From assembly GCF_013090115.1 (NCBI RefSeq), contig NZ_JABFNN010000023.1, forward strand, positions 62,001-126,000: a stretch of 64,000 nt of DNA, in the 5' to 3' direction. Origin of the DNA: Flagellimonas amphidinii (lineage in GTDB: Bacteria > Bacteroidota > Bacteroidia > Flavobacteriales > Flavobacteriaceae). The translations under genes were made by a program, and so were the position numbers. Shown piece by piece: positions 54,741 to 63,272 of this stretch. The notes below the pieces were generated by a model. It had not been told where the DNA came from. It was given only the letters and a program-made list of their open reading frames with translations, and did no database searches. How positions within the stretch are numbered: position 1 is the stretch's first letter; every line of letters begins with the position of its first letter.

Positions 54741-55112
54741 ATGAGCGAGAAAGATATAATCGATCAAGAAGAAATTTACTCCAAAGTCTTACGGGCTGGG
54801 AGAAGAACTTACTTTTTTGATGTAAGAAGCACCAAAGCAGGCGACTATTATTTAACCATTACTGAAAGTAAAAAATTCACTCACGATGATGGCTCGTTCC
54901 ATTATAAAAAACACAAAATTTACTTGTACAAAGAAGATTTTACTGCTTTTAGGGAAATTATGGAAGAAATGATGGATTATATCATTGATGAAAAGGGCCT
55001 TGAGGTCATTTCAGAGCGTCATCAAAAAGATTTTAAGAAAGAAGATGTTAGTCCACAAGACAATGGGACCGTATCAGATAATTTTACCGATGTTGATTTC
55101 GATGACATCTAG
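54741..55112 (+). CDS. PUR-alpha-like DNA/RNA-binding protein (DUF3276)
   Basis: A 123-residue protein of the PUR family found in Bacteroidota. The fold includes KVLRAGRRTYFFDVRSTKAGDYYLTITESKKF and YKKHKIYLYKEDFTAFREIMEEMMDYI, as in purine-rich-element binding repeats. The C-terminal tail is acidic (DNFTDVDFDDI). It likely binds single-stranded nucleic acid. It ends at a strong terminator. Confidence 0.9.
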   Translation: MSEKDIIDQEEIYSKVLRAGRRTYFFDVRSTKAGDYYLTITESKKFTHDDGSFHYKKHKIYLYKEDFTAFREIMEEMMDYIIDEKGLEVISERHQKDFKKEDVSPQDNGTVSDNFTDVDFDDI

Positions 55113-55133
55113 ATAGTTGTCTTAAAAAAAACC

Positions 55134-55164
55134 AAAAACGGCCTGCCCTGTGCAGGCCGTTTTT
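55134..55164 (+). terminator. Intrinsic terminator after the PUR gene
   Basis: Perfect 13-bp stem (AAAAACGGCCTGC / GCAGGCCGTTTTT), 5-base loop, T-run and further T-rich sequence downstream. Confidence 0.93.
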
Positions 55165-55198
55165 TATTTTTAGCATAGACTAATTCAATCACTCCTTT

Positions 55199-57718
55199 AT
55201 GAAAAAACGCTATACTCTGTTTTTAATGGCACTTGCATGCCTTGGCTTAAGTGCACAAAACGTTACATTGGATTACTATCTCCCAAAAAATGTAACCTAT
55301 AACCCCAATATTCCAAAACCTGCAGAAGTTATTGGCCATGAGGTTGGCGAATGGCATGTAACCCATGATAAGTTGGTGTTTTACATGCAACAATTGGCCA
55401 ATGCAAGCGACCGAATTGCAATAGAAAATCGTGGAAGTACTTTTGAAGGTAGACCTATCTTGTTGCTTACTATCACTTCACCGAAGAACCATGGAAATAT
55501 TGAAAATATAAGACAACAACATGTTGCATTGACAGAAACCGGTGGTCTAAACACCTCGGAAATGCCCATAGTGGTCTACCAAGGCTTTTCAATTCACGGC
55601 AATGAAGCCAGTGGCTCCAATGCAGGTTTGGCCTATGCCTACTATTTGGCCGCTGCGCAAGGACCGGAAATTGAAGCGATGTTGGACAACATGATCATTC
55701 TATTGGATCCATGTTTTAATCCAGATGGACTACAGCGATTTGCGTATTGGGCCAACACAAATAAGAGTCAAAATCTAAATCCCGACCCCAATGAAAGGGA
55801 ATACCACGAAGTATGGCCGGGCGGAAGAACCAATCACTACTGGTTTGATATGAACCGTGACTGGCTACCAGTTCAATTGCCAGAAAGTAGAGCTCGTATC
55901 GCCACATTCCATAAATGGATGCCCAACATCTTAACAGATCATCATGAAATGGGAACCAATTCTACATTCTTCTTTCAACCTGGAGAACCATCCAGAGTCC
56001 ACCCTTTGACCCCTGAAATCAATCAAGAACTTACCAAAGAAATTGGAACCTATCATGCCAAGGCTTTGGACAAAATAGGCTCTCTTTATTACTCAGAAGA
56101 GAATTACGACGATTATTACTATGGAAAGGGTTCAACTTTCCCAGATGTCAATGGAGGTATTGGTATTTTGTTTGAACAAGGTAGTTCCCGCGGACATATC
56201 CAAGAAAGTGAAAATGGCATCCTTACTTTTCCATTTACTGTTAGAAACCAATTCACCACAGCACTTTCTACAGTGGAAGCTGCCAAGAACATGCGTTCTA
56301 AAATTTTGGATTATCAGCAACAATTCTATACTGACATGAGGGCCAATGCTTCTAAAAATAGGATCAATGGCATCATTTTTGGCGATAGTAAAGATGCTGC
56401 CAAAACATATCATTTGGCTGAAATTTTGAACAGACACAAAATAAAATTTCATGAACTGAATGACGATGTAACCATAAGCGGAAAAACCTATAAAAAGGGG
56501 TATGGTTACATTATTCCAATGAATCAGAAGAATCCCAAGCTCATCAATGCCATGTTCGAAAAAAGAACAACTTTTACTGATAGTTTGTTCTATGATGTTT
56601 CCGCTTGGACCTTCCCATTGTCCTTTAATGTAGATTATGCTAATTTAACATCGCTCTCCAATGCCGGTCCGGAAGTAACCGATTTCAAAAAACCATCGGG
56701 TGGTGTCGACAAAAAGAGTAATTATGCCTACCTATTTGAATGGCATGAATATTACACCCCAAAGGTGTTGAACAAAATTCTGAACAAAGGACTCAGAGCT
56801 AAAACAGCTAAAACACCTTTTTCTTTGGAAGGCAAGCAATACGATTATGGAACAATCATGGTTCCAGTTCAAAACCAAAAGCTTAACCCAGACGAACTTT
56901 ACAGCTTTCTACATAAAATTGCCCAAGAAAGTGCTACAAAAATCATAGGTGTTTCCACCGGGCTTACCCAAGGTATCGATTTGGGGAGTAATGATTTTGA
57001 TCCTATCAAAAAACAAAGAGTCGCTATCTTGGTAGGGGATGGTATTCGGTCTTATGATGCTGGAGAAGTTTGGCATTTGTTCGATACTAGATACGATATG
57101 AAAATCACTAAAATCGATACCCGTTATTTCAATAGTGTGGATTTAAGCAGGTATACCGACCTAATTGTTCCTAGCGGATGGAGAAGTCAGATTTTAGATA
57201 AAGAAGGTGCCGAAAAAATAAAAACTTGGGTGCAAAATGGAGGAACTGTTATTGGATATAGAACTGTAGCCAATTGGTTCAAAAAACATAAGTTGCTAAA
57301 ATTTGAATCCAAAAAAGATACTTTGGTTGCCAAAAACATTGCTTTTGACCAAAAAAATGATTTTAAAGGCGCCCAAGTTACCGGCGGTGCCATTTTTGAA
57401 GCAAAATTGGATCGTTCACACCCCATCAACTTTGGCTATAAAAACGACAAATTATCACTGTTCCGAAACACCAATATCTATTTAAAACCAGAAAAGAACA
57501 GTTATGATAATCCTATCCAGTACACTAGTGACCCTTTGCAAAGTGGTTATATTTCTGAAGAGAATGTAAAACTGATTAAAAACAGTGTTCCTTTTAAAGT
57601 ACAAAGAATGGGTAAAGGCCGAGTTATTCTATTTACGGACAATACGAATTTCAGGGCATTTTGGTATGGCACCAACAAATTGTTGATGAATGCTATCTTT
57701 TTCGGACAGATGATGTAA
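55199..57718 (+). CDS. Secreted M14 family zinc carboxypeptidase
   Basis: 839 residues with signal peptide (LGLSAQ, residue 20). The carboxypeptidase domain, about residues 55-370, has zinc ligands in SIHGNEASGS (H133, E136), the substrate-binding NRDW region, LTDHHEMGTN and the catalytic Glu in ILFEQGSSRG. A long C-terminal part (residues 380-839) includes a glutamine amidotransferase-like domain (VAILVGDGIRSYDAGEVWHLFDTRYDM, WVQNGGTVIGYRTV). It probably trims peptides outside the cytoplasm. Its 3' end overlaps the convergent acyltransferase gene by 26 bases. Confidence 0.92.
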   Translation: MKKRYTLFLMALACLGLSAQNVTLDYYLPKNVTYNPNIPKPAEVIGHEVGEWHVTHDKLVFYMQQLANASDRIAIENRGSTFEGRPILLLTITSPKNHGNIENIRQQHVALTETGGLNTSEMPIVVYQGFSIHGNEASGSNAGLAYAYYLAAAQGPEIEAMLDNMIILLDPCFNPDGLQRFAYWANTNKSQNLNPDPNEREYHEVWPGGRTNHYWFDMNRDWLPVQLPESRARIATFHKWMPNILTDHHEMGTNSTFFFQPGEPSRVHPLTPEINQELTKEIGTYHAKALDKIGSLYYSEENYDDYYYGKGSTFPDVNGGIGILFEQGSSRGHIQESENGILTFPFTVRNQFTTALSTVEAAKNMRSKILDYQQQFYTDMRANASKNRINGIIFGDSKDAAKTYHLAEILNRHKIKFHELNDDVTISGKTYKKGYGYIIPMNQKNPKLINAMFEKRTTFTDSLFYDVSAWTFPLSFNVDYANLTSLSNAGPEVTDFKKPSGGVDKKSNYAYLFEWHEYYTPKVLNKILNKGLRAKTAKTPFSLEGKQYDYGTIMVPVQNQKLNPDELYSFLHKIAQESATKIIGVSTGLTQGIDLGSNDFDPIKKQRVAILVGDGIRSYDAGEVWHLFDTRYDMKITKIDTRYFNSVDLSRYTDLIVPSGWRSQILDKEGAEKIKTWVQNGGTVIGYRTVANWFKKHKLLKFESKKDTLVAKNIAFDQKNDFKGAQVTGGAIFEAKLDRSHPINFGYKNDKLSLFRNTNIYLKPEKNSYDNPIQYTSDPLQSGYISEENVKLIKNSVPFKVQRMGKGRVILFTDNTNFRAFWYGTNKLLMNAIFFGQMM

Positions 57719-58739
57719 TTCCCTGTTTCACTAAAAAAATATTGATGACGGCGTGCCCTACAACAAAAAGGCATGCCGTTTTTATATCATATACATTCCA
57801 CAAGATTGCCATTGAAACCAAATAAAACAATGGGTATGCCAAAAGTGTAAATCCAAATCTAAAGGTTGCCTCAAATTCAAGTTCAGGAACCCTTGGTTTG
57901 AGAAAAACTCTCCATAAAAAAACAAGAGGTAGGTTCCATACATAAAAAAAGAATCTCGAAATCCTTCGGACTGGGCTAATTTTATGCGTTAAAGTATCTG
58001 GATATGTTCTATCAGCAATTATTGCATTGACATGTTCAGGTTTAAGGAAAAGCTCTTCCAACCCTACAAACTTCCCACTCACCGATTGATATTCCGATTC
58101 TGGGATATGGGTGGTCAATTGTTGTAAACTTTCAGATACTTTTTGTTTGATTTCCACCACAAAATTTGGCGACCCTATAAAATTTTGAACAGCAATAGGT
58201 GACCCAAAATGTAGCGCAGCAGAATCCCCCATCTGTGTTGGGCATATGTAATTTTGACCTATTGGAATCAATTGCAAATCCAGTTTTGGATTTTTTTCCA
58301 ATGCATTCAAAATGATTCGGGTAAATCCTTTATTCAATGGCCTTACCCTACGTTGCAAATTATGATTGGCTTCTGGAAACAGTAAAATAGCCTCATTTTT
58401 ATTCAACAACTTCCCACATTGATCAAAAACAGCATGATTTTTATGGAGGTTAGTCTTACCATCCCTCATGCGATAGATGGGCAACATTTGCAAAAATCCA
58501 AAAAGTGATTTTAGAAAAGTTCCTCTAAAAACATCTGACCGAGTAACAAACCATGGTCTTTTTTTATATTGGGTGGCAATCAACAATACATCCATAAGGG
58601 CATTTTGATGATTGGAAAGGAGCATCACAGGTTTCCTGGATGGAACATTTTCCAAACCAACCACTTTAATTTTTCGATAGTAGCAAAACAACCCGACACG
58701 CACCCAAAGTTGGATGAAAAGGTAGCCTAAATACCTCAC
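57693..58739 (-). CDS. 1-acyl-sn-glycerol-3-phosphate acyltransferase-like protein
   Basis: 348 residues of the PlsC/lysophospholipid acyltransferase type. The first catalytic block is SNHQNALMD (H44 to D50), which is HX5D instead of the canonical HX4D. The second is FPEANHN (like FPEG). An N-terminal amphipathic/TM segment and two or three C-terminal helices (residues 265-345) suggest membrane attachment. It probably acylates a glycerophospholipid or related lipid. It overlaps the bile-acid symporter gene by 4 bases. Confidence 0.85.
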   Translation of the reverse strand: MRYLGYLFIQLWVRVGLFCYYRKIKVVGLENVPSRKPVMLLSNHQNALMDVLLIATQYKKRPWFVTRSDVFRGTFLKSLFGFLQMLPIYRMRDGKTNLHKNHAVFDQCGKLLNKNEAILLFPEANHNLQRRVRPLNKGFTRIILNALEKNPKLDLQLIPIGQNYICPTQMGDSAALHFGSPIAVQNFIGSPNFVVEIKQKVSESLQQLTTHIPESEYQSVSGKFVGLEELFLKPEHVNAIIADRTYPDTLTHKISPVRRISRFFFYVWNLPLVFLWRVFLKPRVPELEFEATFRFGFTLLAYPLFYLVSMAILWNVYDIKTACLFVVGHAVINIFLVKQGITSSVRKR

Positions 58740-59659
58740 ACCAATTCTTCTTTTTTAATAGGCTTGTACCCCCACGCCATTCCTAAGACAAGACCAGAAA
58801 CCAAATGCCAAACGCCCCAAAAAGCAGTCAGCAATGCCATTCCACCCAAACCATCAAAAAAGGTAAAAATCAATAACAATCCCAATCCTGAATTCTGTAT
58901 TCCGGTCTCAATGGTGATGCATCTTACATTTTCTTGTGAGAACCCCAACAATTTGGCAATTGAAAACCCCGTAAGCAACGCCACCAAATTATGAAGTAGC
59001 ACCAACCAAAAAACATAGAAGACATACTCCATAAAAATATCCCGGTTTTTATAGAGCGCCAAGAAAACTAAACCCACAAAAAATAGTAACGATCCCATTT
59101 TGAAACCTTTGGCCAACTTTTTGGCCATTCTGGGCCAATAATGGTTGAACAACATTCCCAAAATCAATGGCACTCCAAGTAGCAAGGCCGCTAATTTGAT
59201 CATTTCCAAAGGGGAAATGGAAACTTGCTTTAAAATGGATTCGGTTGGTTCATAGAGGCCTCCCCAAAAATTTAAGTTAAATGGTGTTAGGAATATGGCC
59301 AATAATGTTGCAATTGCTGTCAAAGTAACCGACAAGGCAGAATTTCCTTTAGATAAATGGGTGAAAAAATTGGAAACATTTCCTCCTGGGCATGCGGCCA
59401 CCATAAACATCCCCAATGCAATGCTTGGCAACGGCTCAGTAGTCCAAACAAGCACAAAAGTAATGGCCGGAAGTATTAAAAATTGACAACAAACTCCTGT
59501 AATTACAGGTTTTGGGGTTTTTAAAAGTCGTTTAAAATCGTTGAGTGAAATTTCCAAGGCAACCCCAAACATGACCAAGGCCAGGGCCACATTAAGTGTC
59601 CAAAGGGATTTTTCATCAAAATTGATGTGAACGTTATCAATTATTTGTTCCAAAAACAA
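58736..59659 (-). CDS. Bile acid:sodium symporter family transporter
   Basis: A 307-residue membrane protein with about nine helices. The family region CPGGNVSNFFTHLSKGNSALSVTLTAIATLLAIFLTPF and TIETGIQNSGLGLLLIF are clear. Such transporters move organic anions with sodium. Its stop overlaps the acyltransferase start (ATGA), so both are in one transcript. Substrate unknown. Confidence 0.92.
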   Translation of the reverse strand: MFLEQIIDNVHINFDEKSLWTLNVALALVMFGVALEISLNDFKRLLKTPKPVITGVCCQFLILPAITFVLVWTTEPLPSIALGMFMVAACPGGNVSNFFTHLSKGNSALSVTLTAIATLLAIFLTPFNLNFWGGLYEPTESILKQVSISPLEMIKLAALLLGVPLILGMLFNHYWPRMAKKLAKGFKMGSLLFFVGLVFLALYKNRDIFMEYVFYVFWLVLLHNLVALLTGFSIAKLLGFSQENVRCITIETGIQNSGLGLLLIFTFFDGLGGMALLTAFWGVWHLVSGLVLGMAWGYKPIKKEELV

Positions 59660-59763
59660 AAGTGTTTAGCCTACAATATACAGGATTCTTTCAATTTTTA
59701 ACTTTTGCTTACTTTTTAGCGCAAAGTGCACTAAATTCATGATTCCAAAAATGATATAAGAAA

Positions 59764-60324
59764 ATGGCCCGTACTCCAAGCAATATGCTACCCTTAGGTA
59801 CTAAAGCTCCAAATTTTAATCTGATTGATACAACAACAGATTTACCTTGTACTTTGGAAACCATCAAAGGTGATAAAGGAACAGTGGTTATGTTCATCTG
59901 TAATCACTGCCCGTTTGTAATCCATGTAAACCCTGAAATTTCCAAACTGGGCAAGGAATATCAGTCAAAAGGGATTGGTTTTGTTGCCATTTCCAGCAAT
60001 GATGTTGTTAATTACCCTCAAGATGCTCCGGATTTGATGAAAGAGGTTGCCCAAAAAGAGGAGTATTCCTTTCCCTATCTTTATGATGAGACCCAAGCAA
60101 TAGCCAAGGCTTATGATGCAGCTTGCACACCAGATTTTTACCTGTTCAATTCCAATCTGGAATTAATGTATAGAGGACAGCTGGATGATTCCAGACCTGG
60201 GAACGGTATTCCTTTAACTGGATCAGACTTACGAAATGCGATGGACGCTCTTTTGGAAGAACGAGAAATCGATTCCAACCAAAAGCCAAGCATTGGCTGT
60301 AACATTAAATGGTTTCAAAGCTAA
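59764..60324 (+). CDS. Thioredoxin-fold protein, PRX-like (CNHCP motif)
   Basis: 186 residues, cytoplasmic. The active site is FICNHCPFV near residues 44-52, the pattern of the PRX-like1 thioredoxin family, with GKEYQSKGIGFVAISSND and a later CTPDFYLFN (cis-Pro). It likely reduces peroxides or disulfides. The cupin gene follows 11 bases later on the same strand. Confidence 0.9.
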   Translation: MARTPSNMLPLGTKAPNFNLIDTTTDLPCTLETIKGDKGTVVMFICNHCPFVIHVNPEISKLGKEYQSKGIGFVAISSNDVVNYPQDAPDLMKEVAQKEEYSFPYLYDETQAIAKAYDAACTPDFYLFNSNLELMYRGQLDDSRPGNGIPLTGSDLRNAMDALLEEREIDSNQKPSIGCNIKWFQS

Positions 60325-60334
60325 ATGGAATAGT

Positions 60335-60661
60335 ATGAAAATCAACCCCAAAGGGGCTCTTGATAAATTGGCCCAATCAGATTCCCCTTTTTTGAACTTG
60401 TTTAAACACGGTACCTTATCCGTTGAAATCTACAAGCCTGAAAAAGTAGACCGGCAACAACCTCATACTAGAGACGAGGTTTATGTGGTGGTTTCAGGAA
60501 CTGGAGAATTTTTGAATGGAGGGGAACGTACAACTTTTGCTCCTGGGGATTTTTTATTTGTCCCAGCTGGGGTGGAACATCGATTTGAGAACTTTACAGA
60601 TGATTTTGTGACTTGGGTACTTTTCTATGGCCCAGAAGGAGGTGAAGCCCATGAAAAATGA
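60335..60661 (+). CDS. Cupin domain protein
   Basis: About 108 residues starting at ATG 60335 (MKINPKGALDKL); the open frame upstream to 60236 overlaps the thioredoxin gene. A single cupin barrel shows PHTRDEVYVVVSGTGEFLNGGERTTFAPGDFLFVPAGVEHRFENF, with metal-binding His and Glu in the usual spacing (PHxxxE...H). The ligand or reaction is unknown. The 3' end overlaps the GNAT gene by 11 bases. Confidence 0.88.
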   Translation: MKINPKGALDKLAQSDSPFLNLFKHGTLSVEIYKPEKVDRQQPHTRDEVYVVVSGTGEFLNGGERTTFAPGDFLFVPAGVEHRFENFTDDFVTWVLFYGPEGGEAHEK

Positions 60662-61178
60662 AGTAAGCTTGAAACCCGTTAACAGTTCCAATATGGATAT
60701 TTATATCCAGGTAGGTAGAATTTCTTATGTTGAACATTATCTCCATCTTTGGGAAAATGAAGATCCTACCCCCTATCTCTCCACAAGCTTTACACAGGAA
60801 GTGGTTCAAAAAGAATTGGAAGACCCCAATGCCCAAAACTATTTGGTAGAGTGGAACGATACTGTTGTAGGAATTGTAAAACTGGTCAAAGACCGTTCTT
60901 TGGATGAATTTACAGCCGAAGAGTCTCTATTGGCACAGAAAATTTATCTTTTAAAGGCCTATTCTGGTAAAGGTATCGGAAAAAAAGTGCTACAACTTAT
61001 TGAAAGTTATGCCCAAGGTCTAAACAAAAAAATAGTCTGGCTAGATACCATGCAAAAAGGCAATCCCATCCATTTCTATCAAAAAAATGGCTATGAAATT
61101 AAACGAGCAGGTGAAGTAAAACTTCCTGGAGCAAAACCAGAGGAAAAACCCATGTGGATTTTGACCAAGCAAATTTGA
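60651..61178 (+). CDS. GNAT family N-acetyltransferase
   Basis: About 175 residues starting at ATG 60651. An upstream in-frame ATG at 60627 is possible. The GNAT core shows NYLVEWNDTVVGIVKLVKD, LLKAYSGKGIGKKVLQLIESYA (acetyl-CoA loop R/Q-x-x-G-x-G/A-like) and WLDTMQKGNPIHFYQKNGYEIKRAGEV. It transfers an acetyl group to an unknown substrate. It converges end to end with the DinB-like gene, with no gap. Confidence 0.88.
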   Translation: MKNEVSLKPVNSSNMDIYIQVGRISYVEHYLHLWENEDPTPYLSTSFTQEVVQKELEDPNAQNYLVEWNDTVVGIVKLVKDRSLDEFTAEESLLAQKIYLLKAYSGKGIGKKVLQLIESYAQGLNKKIVWLDTMQKGNPIHFYQKNGYEIKRAGEVKLPGAKPEEKPMWILTKQI

Positions 61179-61721
61179 CTACCAGCCCTCCCTCTTGATT
61201 AAATTTTCGATATGCGCAAAATGATGGCTGCCGTGCCAAGCATAACGTCCTATATTTTCTTCCAAGGTAGTTTCCTCATTACCTTCAGGGTGCGTGAATT
61301 TTCGTTGCAATTCATCCTTGGAAAGTCCCTTCAACAAATACACCAATTTGGCATGCACGGCCTTTAAATGATCTAATGACATTTGTATGGGAGCTGATTT
61401 CGCATCAAAAAGTTTGGACCATTCCTTTTCAAAATAGGGTTTAATTAGCGGATTATCCTCTGTAAGTGCCCATTTGAAACGGATATAGCTATGGTGATGA
61501 CTATCAGAAATATGGTGCACCAACTGTCTAACAGTCCAACCATCAGGCCTATATGGGGTTTCCAATTGCGTTTCTGACAACGGAGTTACCATGGCTTTCA
61601 ACCTACCTGGCAAATGCTCAAGAACATCAATCCATTCGTTGATATGGCCTTCGGTTATCGGATTTGGAATTTCATAGAGCCCAATAGGGTATCGCAGTTG
61701 TTCTAGAGTATCTTTTTCCAT
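61179..61721 (-). CDS. YfiT-like DinB family metal-dependent protein
   Basis: 180 residues of the YfiT/DinB_2 class: LRYPIGLYEIP near the start, RPDGWTVRQLVHHISDSHHHSYIRFK with metal-binding His, and YAWHGSHHFAHIENL at the end. The three His sets fit a nickel or zinc site. In Firmicutes the related protein is YfiT; bacillithiol transfer is possible but not shown here. It is convergent with the GNAT gene. Confidence 0.88.
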   Translation of the reverse strand: MEKDTLEQLRYPIGLYEIPNPITEGHINEWIDVLEHLPGRLKAMVTPLSETQLETPYRPDGWTVRQLVHHISDSHHHSYIRFKWALTEDNPLIKPYFEKEWSKLFDAKSAPIQMSLDHLKAVHAKLVYLLKGLSKDELQRKFTHPEGNEETTLEENIGRYAWHGSHHFAHIENLIKREGW

Positions 61722-61838
61722 ACTTTAAAAGTAGCAAACTTTAATCTGAAAACTTTTCGGAATGACCAAAATCATGGTTCAATTTAAAACTTTAATAGAC
61801 ATTTAACGCTTTCAAAATCGTAGCGCTTTTTTATCTAC

Positions 61839-61846
61839 TAATTTTG
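61839..61846 (+). promoter_or_regulatory. Candidate -7 box of the peroxiredoxin gene
   Basis: TAATTTTG matches TAnnTTTG, 38 bases before the ATG at 61885. Confidence 0.45.
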
Positions 61847-61884
61847 TAGGAAAATCATTTTTTAATCAAAATAATTCAATAGAT

Positions 61885-62523
61885 ATGGCAACTATCAGAT
61901 TGGGCGATGCTGCCCCGGATTTTACTGCTGAAACCTCCCAAGGAACACTTAACTTTTATGATTATTTGGGTGACGGATGGGGAATTCTTTTTTCTCACCC
62001 TGCAGATTTTACACCAGTTTGTACAACAGAGCTAGGAACCGCTGCTAAATTCAAGCAGGAGTTTGACAAACGAAATGTAAAAATGATGGCCTTGAGCGTG
62101 GATGGGGCCGAATCCCATAATGAGTGGATCAAAGACATTAATGAAACGCAACACACAGAGGTTAATTTTCCTATCATTGCCGATGAGGACAGAAAAGTGT
62201 CTGACCTATATGACATGATACACCCAAATGCCAATGACACGCTAACCGTGCGTTCGGTTTTTATTGTGGGCCCTGATAAAAAAGTGAAGTTGATACTCAC
62301 CTATCCAGCTTCAACAGGCCGTAATTTTTATGAGCTTTTACGAGTAATTGATTCATTACAACTTACTGCTTACCACAAAGTGGCCACTCCTGCCAACTGG
62401 GAACATGGAGAAAAAGTTGTGGTGAGCCCATCTATCCCAACGGACGAGGCCAAGGAAATATTCTCGAAAGGTGTGGAGGAAGTTAAACCGTATTTGAGGT
62501 TGACACCCGACCCAACTACGTAA
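61885..62523 (+). CDS. 1-Cys peroxiredoxin (Prx6 class)
   Basis: 212 residues. The peroxidatic Cys46 is in PADFTPVCTTELG. The C-terminal extension (about residues 160-212, EKVVVSPSIPTDEAKEIF) is typical of Prx6, and no resolving Cys is seen. It reduces hydrogen peroxide and alkyl peroxides in the cytoplasm. It is followed by the cold shock gene, with an 86-base leader between. Confidence 0.94.
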   Translation: MATIRLGDAAPDFTAETSQGTLNFYDYLGDGWGILFSHPADFTPVCTTELGTAAKFKQEFDKRNVKMMALSVDGAESHNEWIKDINETQHTEVNFPIIADEDRKVSDLYDMIHPNANDTLTVRSVFIVGPDKKVKLILTYPASTGRNFYELLRVIDSLQLTAYHKVATPANWEHGEKVVVSPSIPTDEAKEIFSKGVEEVKPYLRLTPDPTT

Positions 62524-62609
62524 TTAATTCTGAAGAAAATAATAATAACCCCTAATTCTCAATAAATTAAACGTACCTTCGCGGCTCATTTAATTTTTTA
62601 GTTTTTATT

Positions 62610-62804
62610 ATGAGTAAAGGAACAGTAAAATTCTTCAACGATTCAAAAGGCTATGGCTTTATCACCGAAGAAGGTTCAAACAAAGATCACTTTGTACATA
62701 TTTCAGGCTTAATCGATGAAATTAGGGAAGGTGATGCTGTAGAATTCGAACTACAACAAGGTAAAAAGGGATTGAACGCCGTTAATGTACAAGTTATAGA
62801 TTAA
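62610..62804 (+). CDS. cspA: Cold shock protein
   Basis: 64-residue single cold-shock domain. RNP1 is GYGFI (KGYGFITEEG) and RNP2 is HFVHIS. The protein probably binds RNA and destabilises secondary structure at low temperature. A TACCTTCG box near 62574 could be part of its promoter. A terminator follows at 62832. Confidence 0.96.
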   Translation: MSKGTVKFFNDSKGYGFITEEGSNKDHFVHISGLIDEIREGDAVEFELQQGKKGLNAVNVQVID

Positions 62805-62831
62805 GGTATCAGCACACTTTTTTATAAAACT

Positions 62832-62862
62832 AACCCGGACTACTTGTTCCGGGTTTTTTATT
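62832..62862 (+). terminator. Intrinsic terminator after the cold shock gene
   Basis: AACCCGGA pairs with TCCGGGTT (8 bp), then a T run and TATTTTTTA. Confidence 0.85.
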
Positions 62863-62952
62863 TTTTATCAACACTCCACGCAACCCTATCGTTTTTTTTA
62901 ATCTAAAGGGCAACAACCACACCGTTCCCCTTAACCATTAAATAACGAATCT

Positions 62953-63039
62953 ATGAGTATCTTCTTTACAGTTCTTTCAGCATTGTTGGTCATCAATTTA
63001 ATATTACTGGTGTTGAGTGTTAACGGTTCAAAAAAGTAA
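62953..63039 (+). CDS. 28-residue single-helix membrane microprotein, paralogue 1
   Basis: ATG to TAA encodes MSIFFTVLSALLVINLILLV then LSVNGSKK. One hydrophobic helix (residues 3-22) ends in a short polar, Lys-rich tail. 16 of 27 positions match the peptide at 63136, including FFT, NL, and LSVN. The match at amino-acid level despite divergent DNA points to selection on protein. No promoter is clear. It lies about 90 bases after the cold shock terminator. Confidence 0.6.
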   Translation: MSIFFTVLSALLVINLILLVLSVNGSKK

Positions 63040-63135
63040 TCCGTCTCCCGTTTTTGGATGAAGTAAACATACTTTCCATACAATATGGTAGGGTATTTGG
63101 GCGTTGGATTGTTATCAACAAAAGACCTATACCCA

Positions 63136-63219
63136 ATGAATACCTTTTTTACAATATTATTAATACTGTTAGCCGTTAATCTTGGTTTGCTTTTACTAAG
63201 TGTTAATAGGGCTAAGTAA
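63136..63219 (+). CDS. 27-residue single-helix membrane microprotein, paralogue 2
   Basis: Encodes MNTFFTILLILLAVNLGLLL then LSVNRAK. It is a homologue of the peptide at 62953 in length, hydrophobic helix and polar end. The stop overlaps the beginning of the terminator stem at 63218. Both may be inner-membrane peptides that modulate a larger complex; the target is unknown. Confidence 0.6.
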   Translation: MNTFFTILLILLAVNLGLLLLSVNRAK

Positions 63220-63251
63220 AAAAGCTCCAGAAAATTTTCTGGAGCTTTTTT
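63218..63251. terminator. Bidirectional terminator between microprotein 2 and the PPIase gene
   Basis: A perfect 17-bp arm palindrome centred at 63234/63235 (AAAAAGCTCCAG...CTGGAGCTTTTT) with A and T tracts on both sides. Confidence 0.92.
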
Positions 63252-63272
63252 ATTTTTTATGTGAAATTACGC

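Noticed and set aside
60639..60651. Perfect Shine-Dalgarno-like AGGAGGTG before the GNAT gene
   Set aside because: It codes for the end of the cupin protein and Bacteroidota rarely rely on SD pairing; it was used only as weak support for the start.
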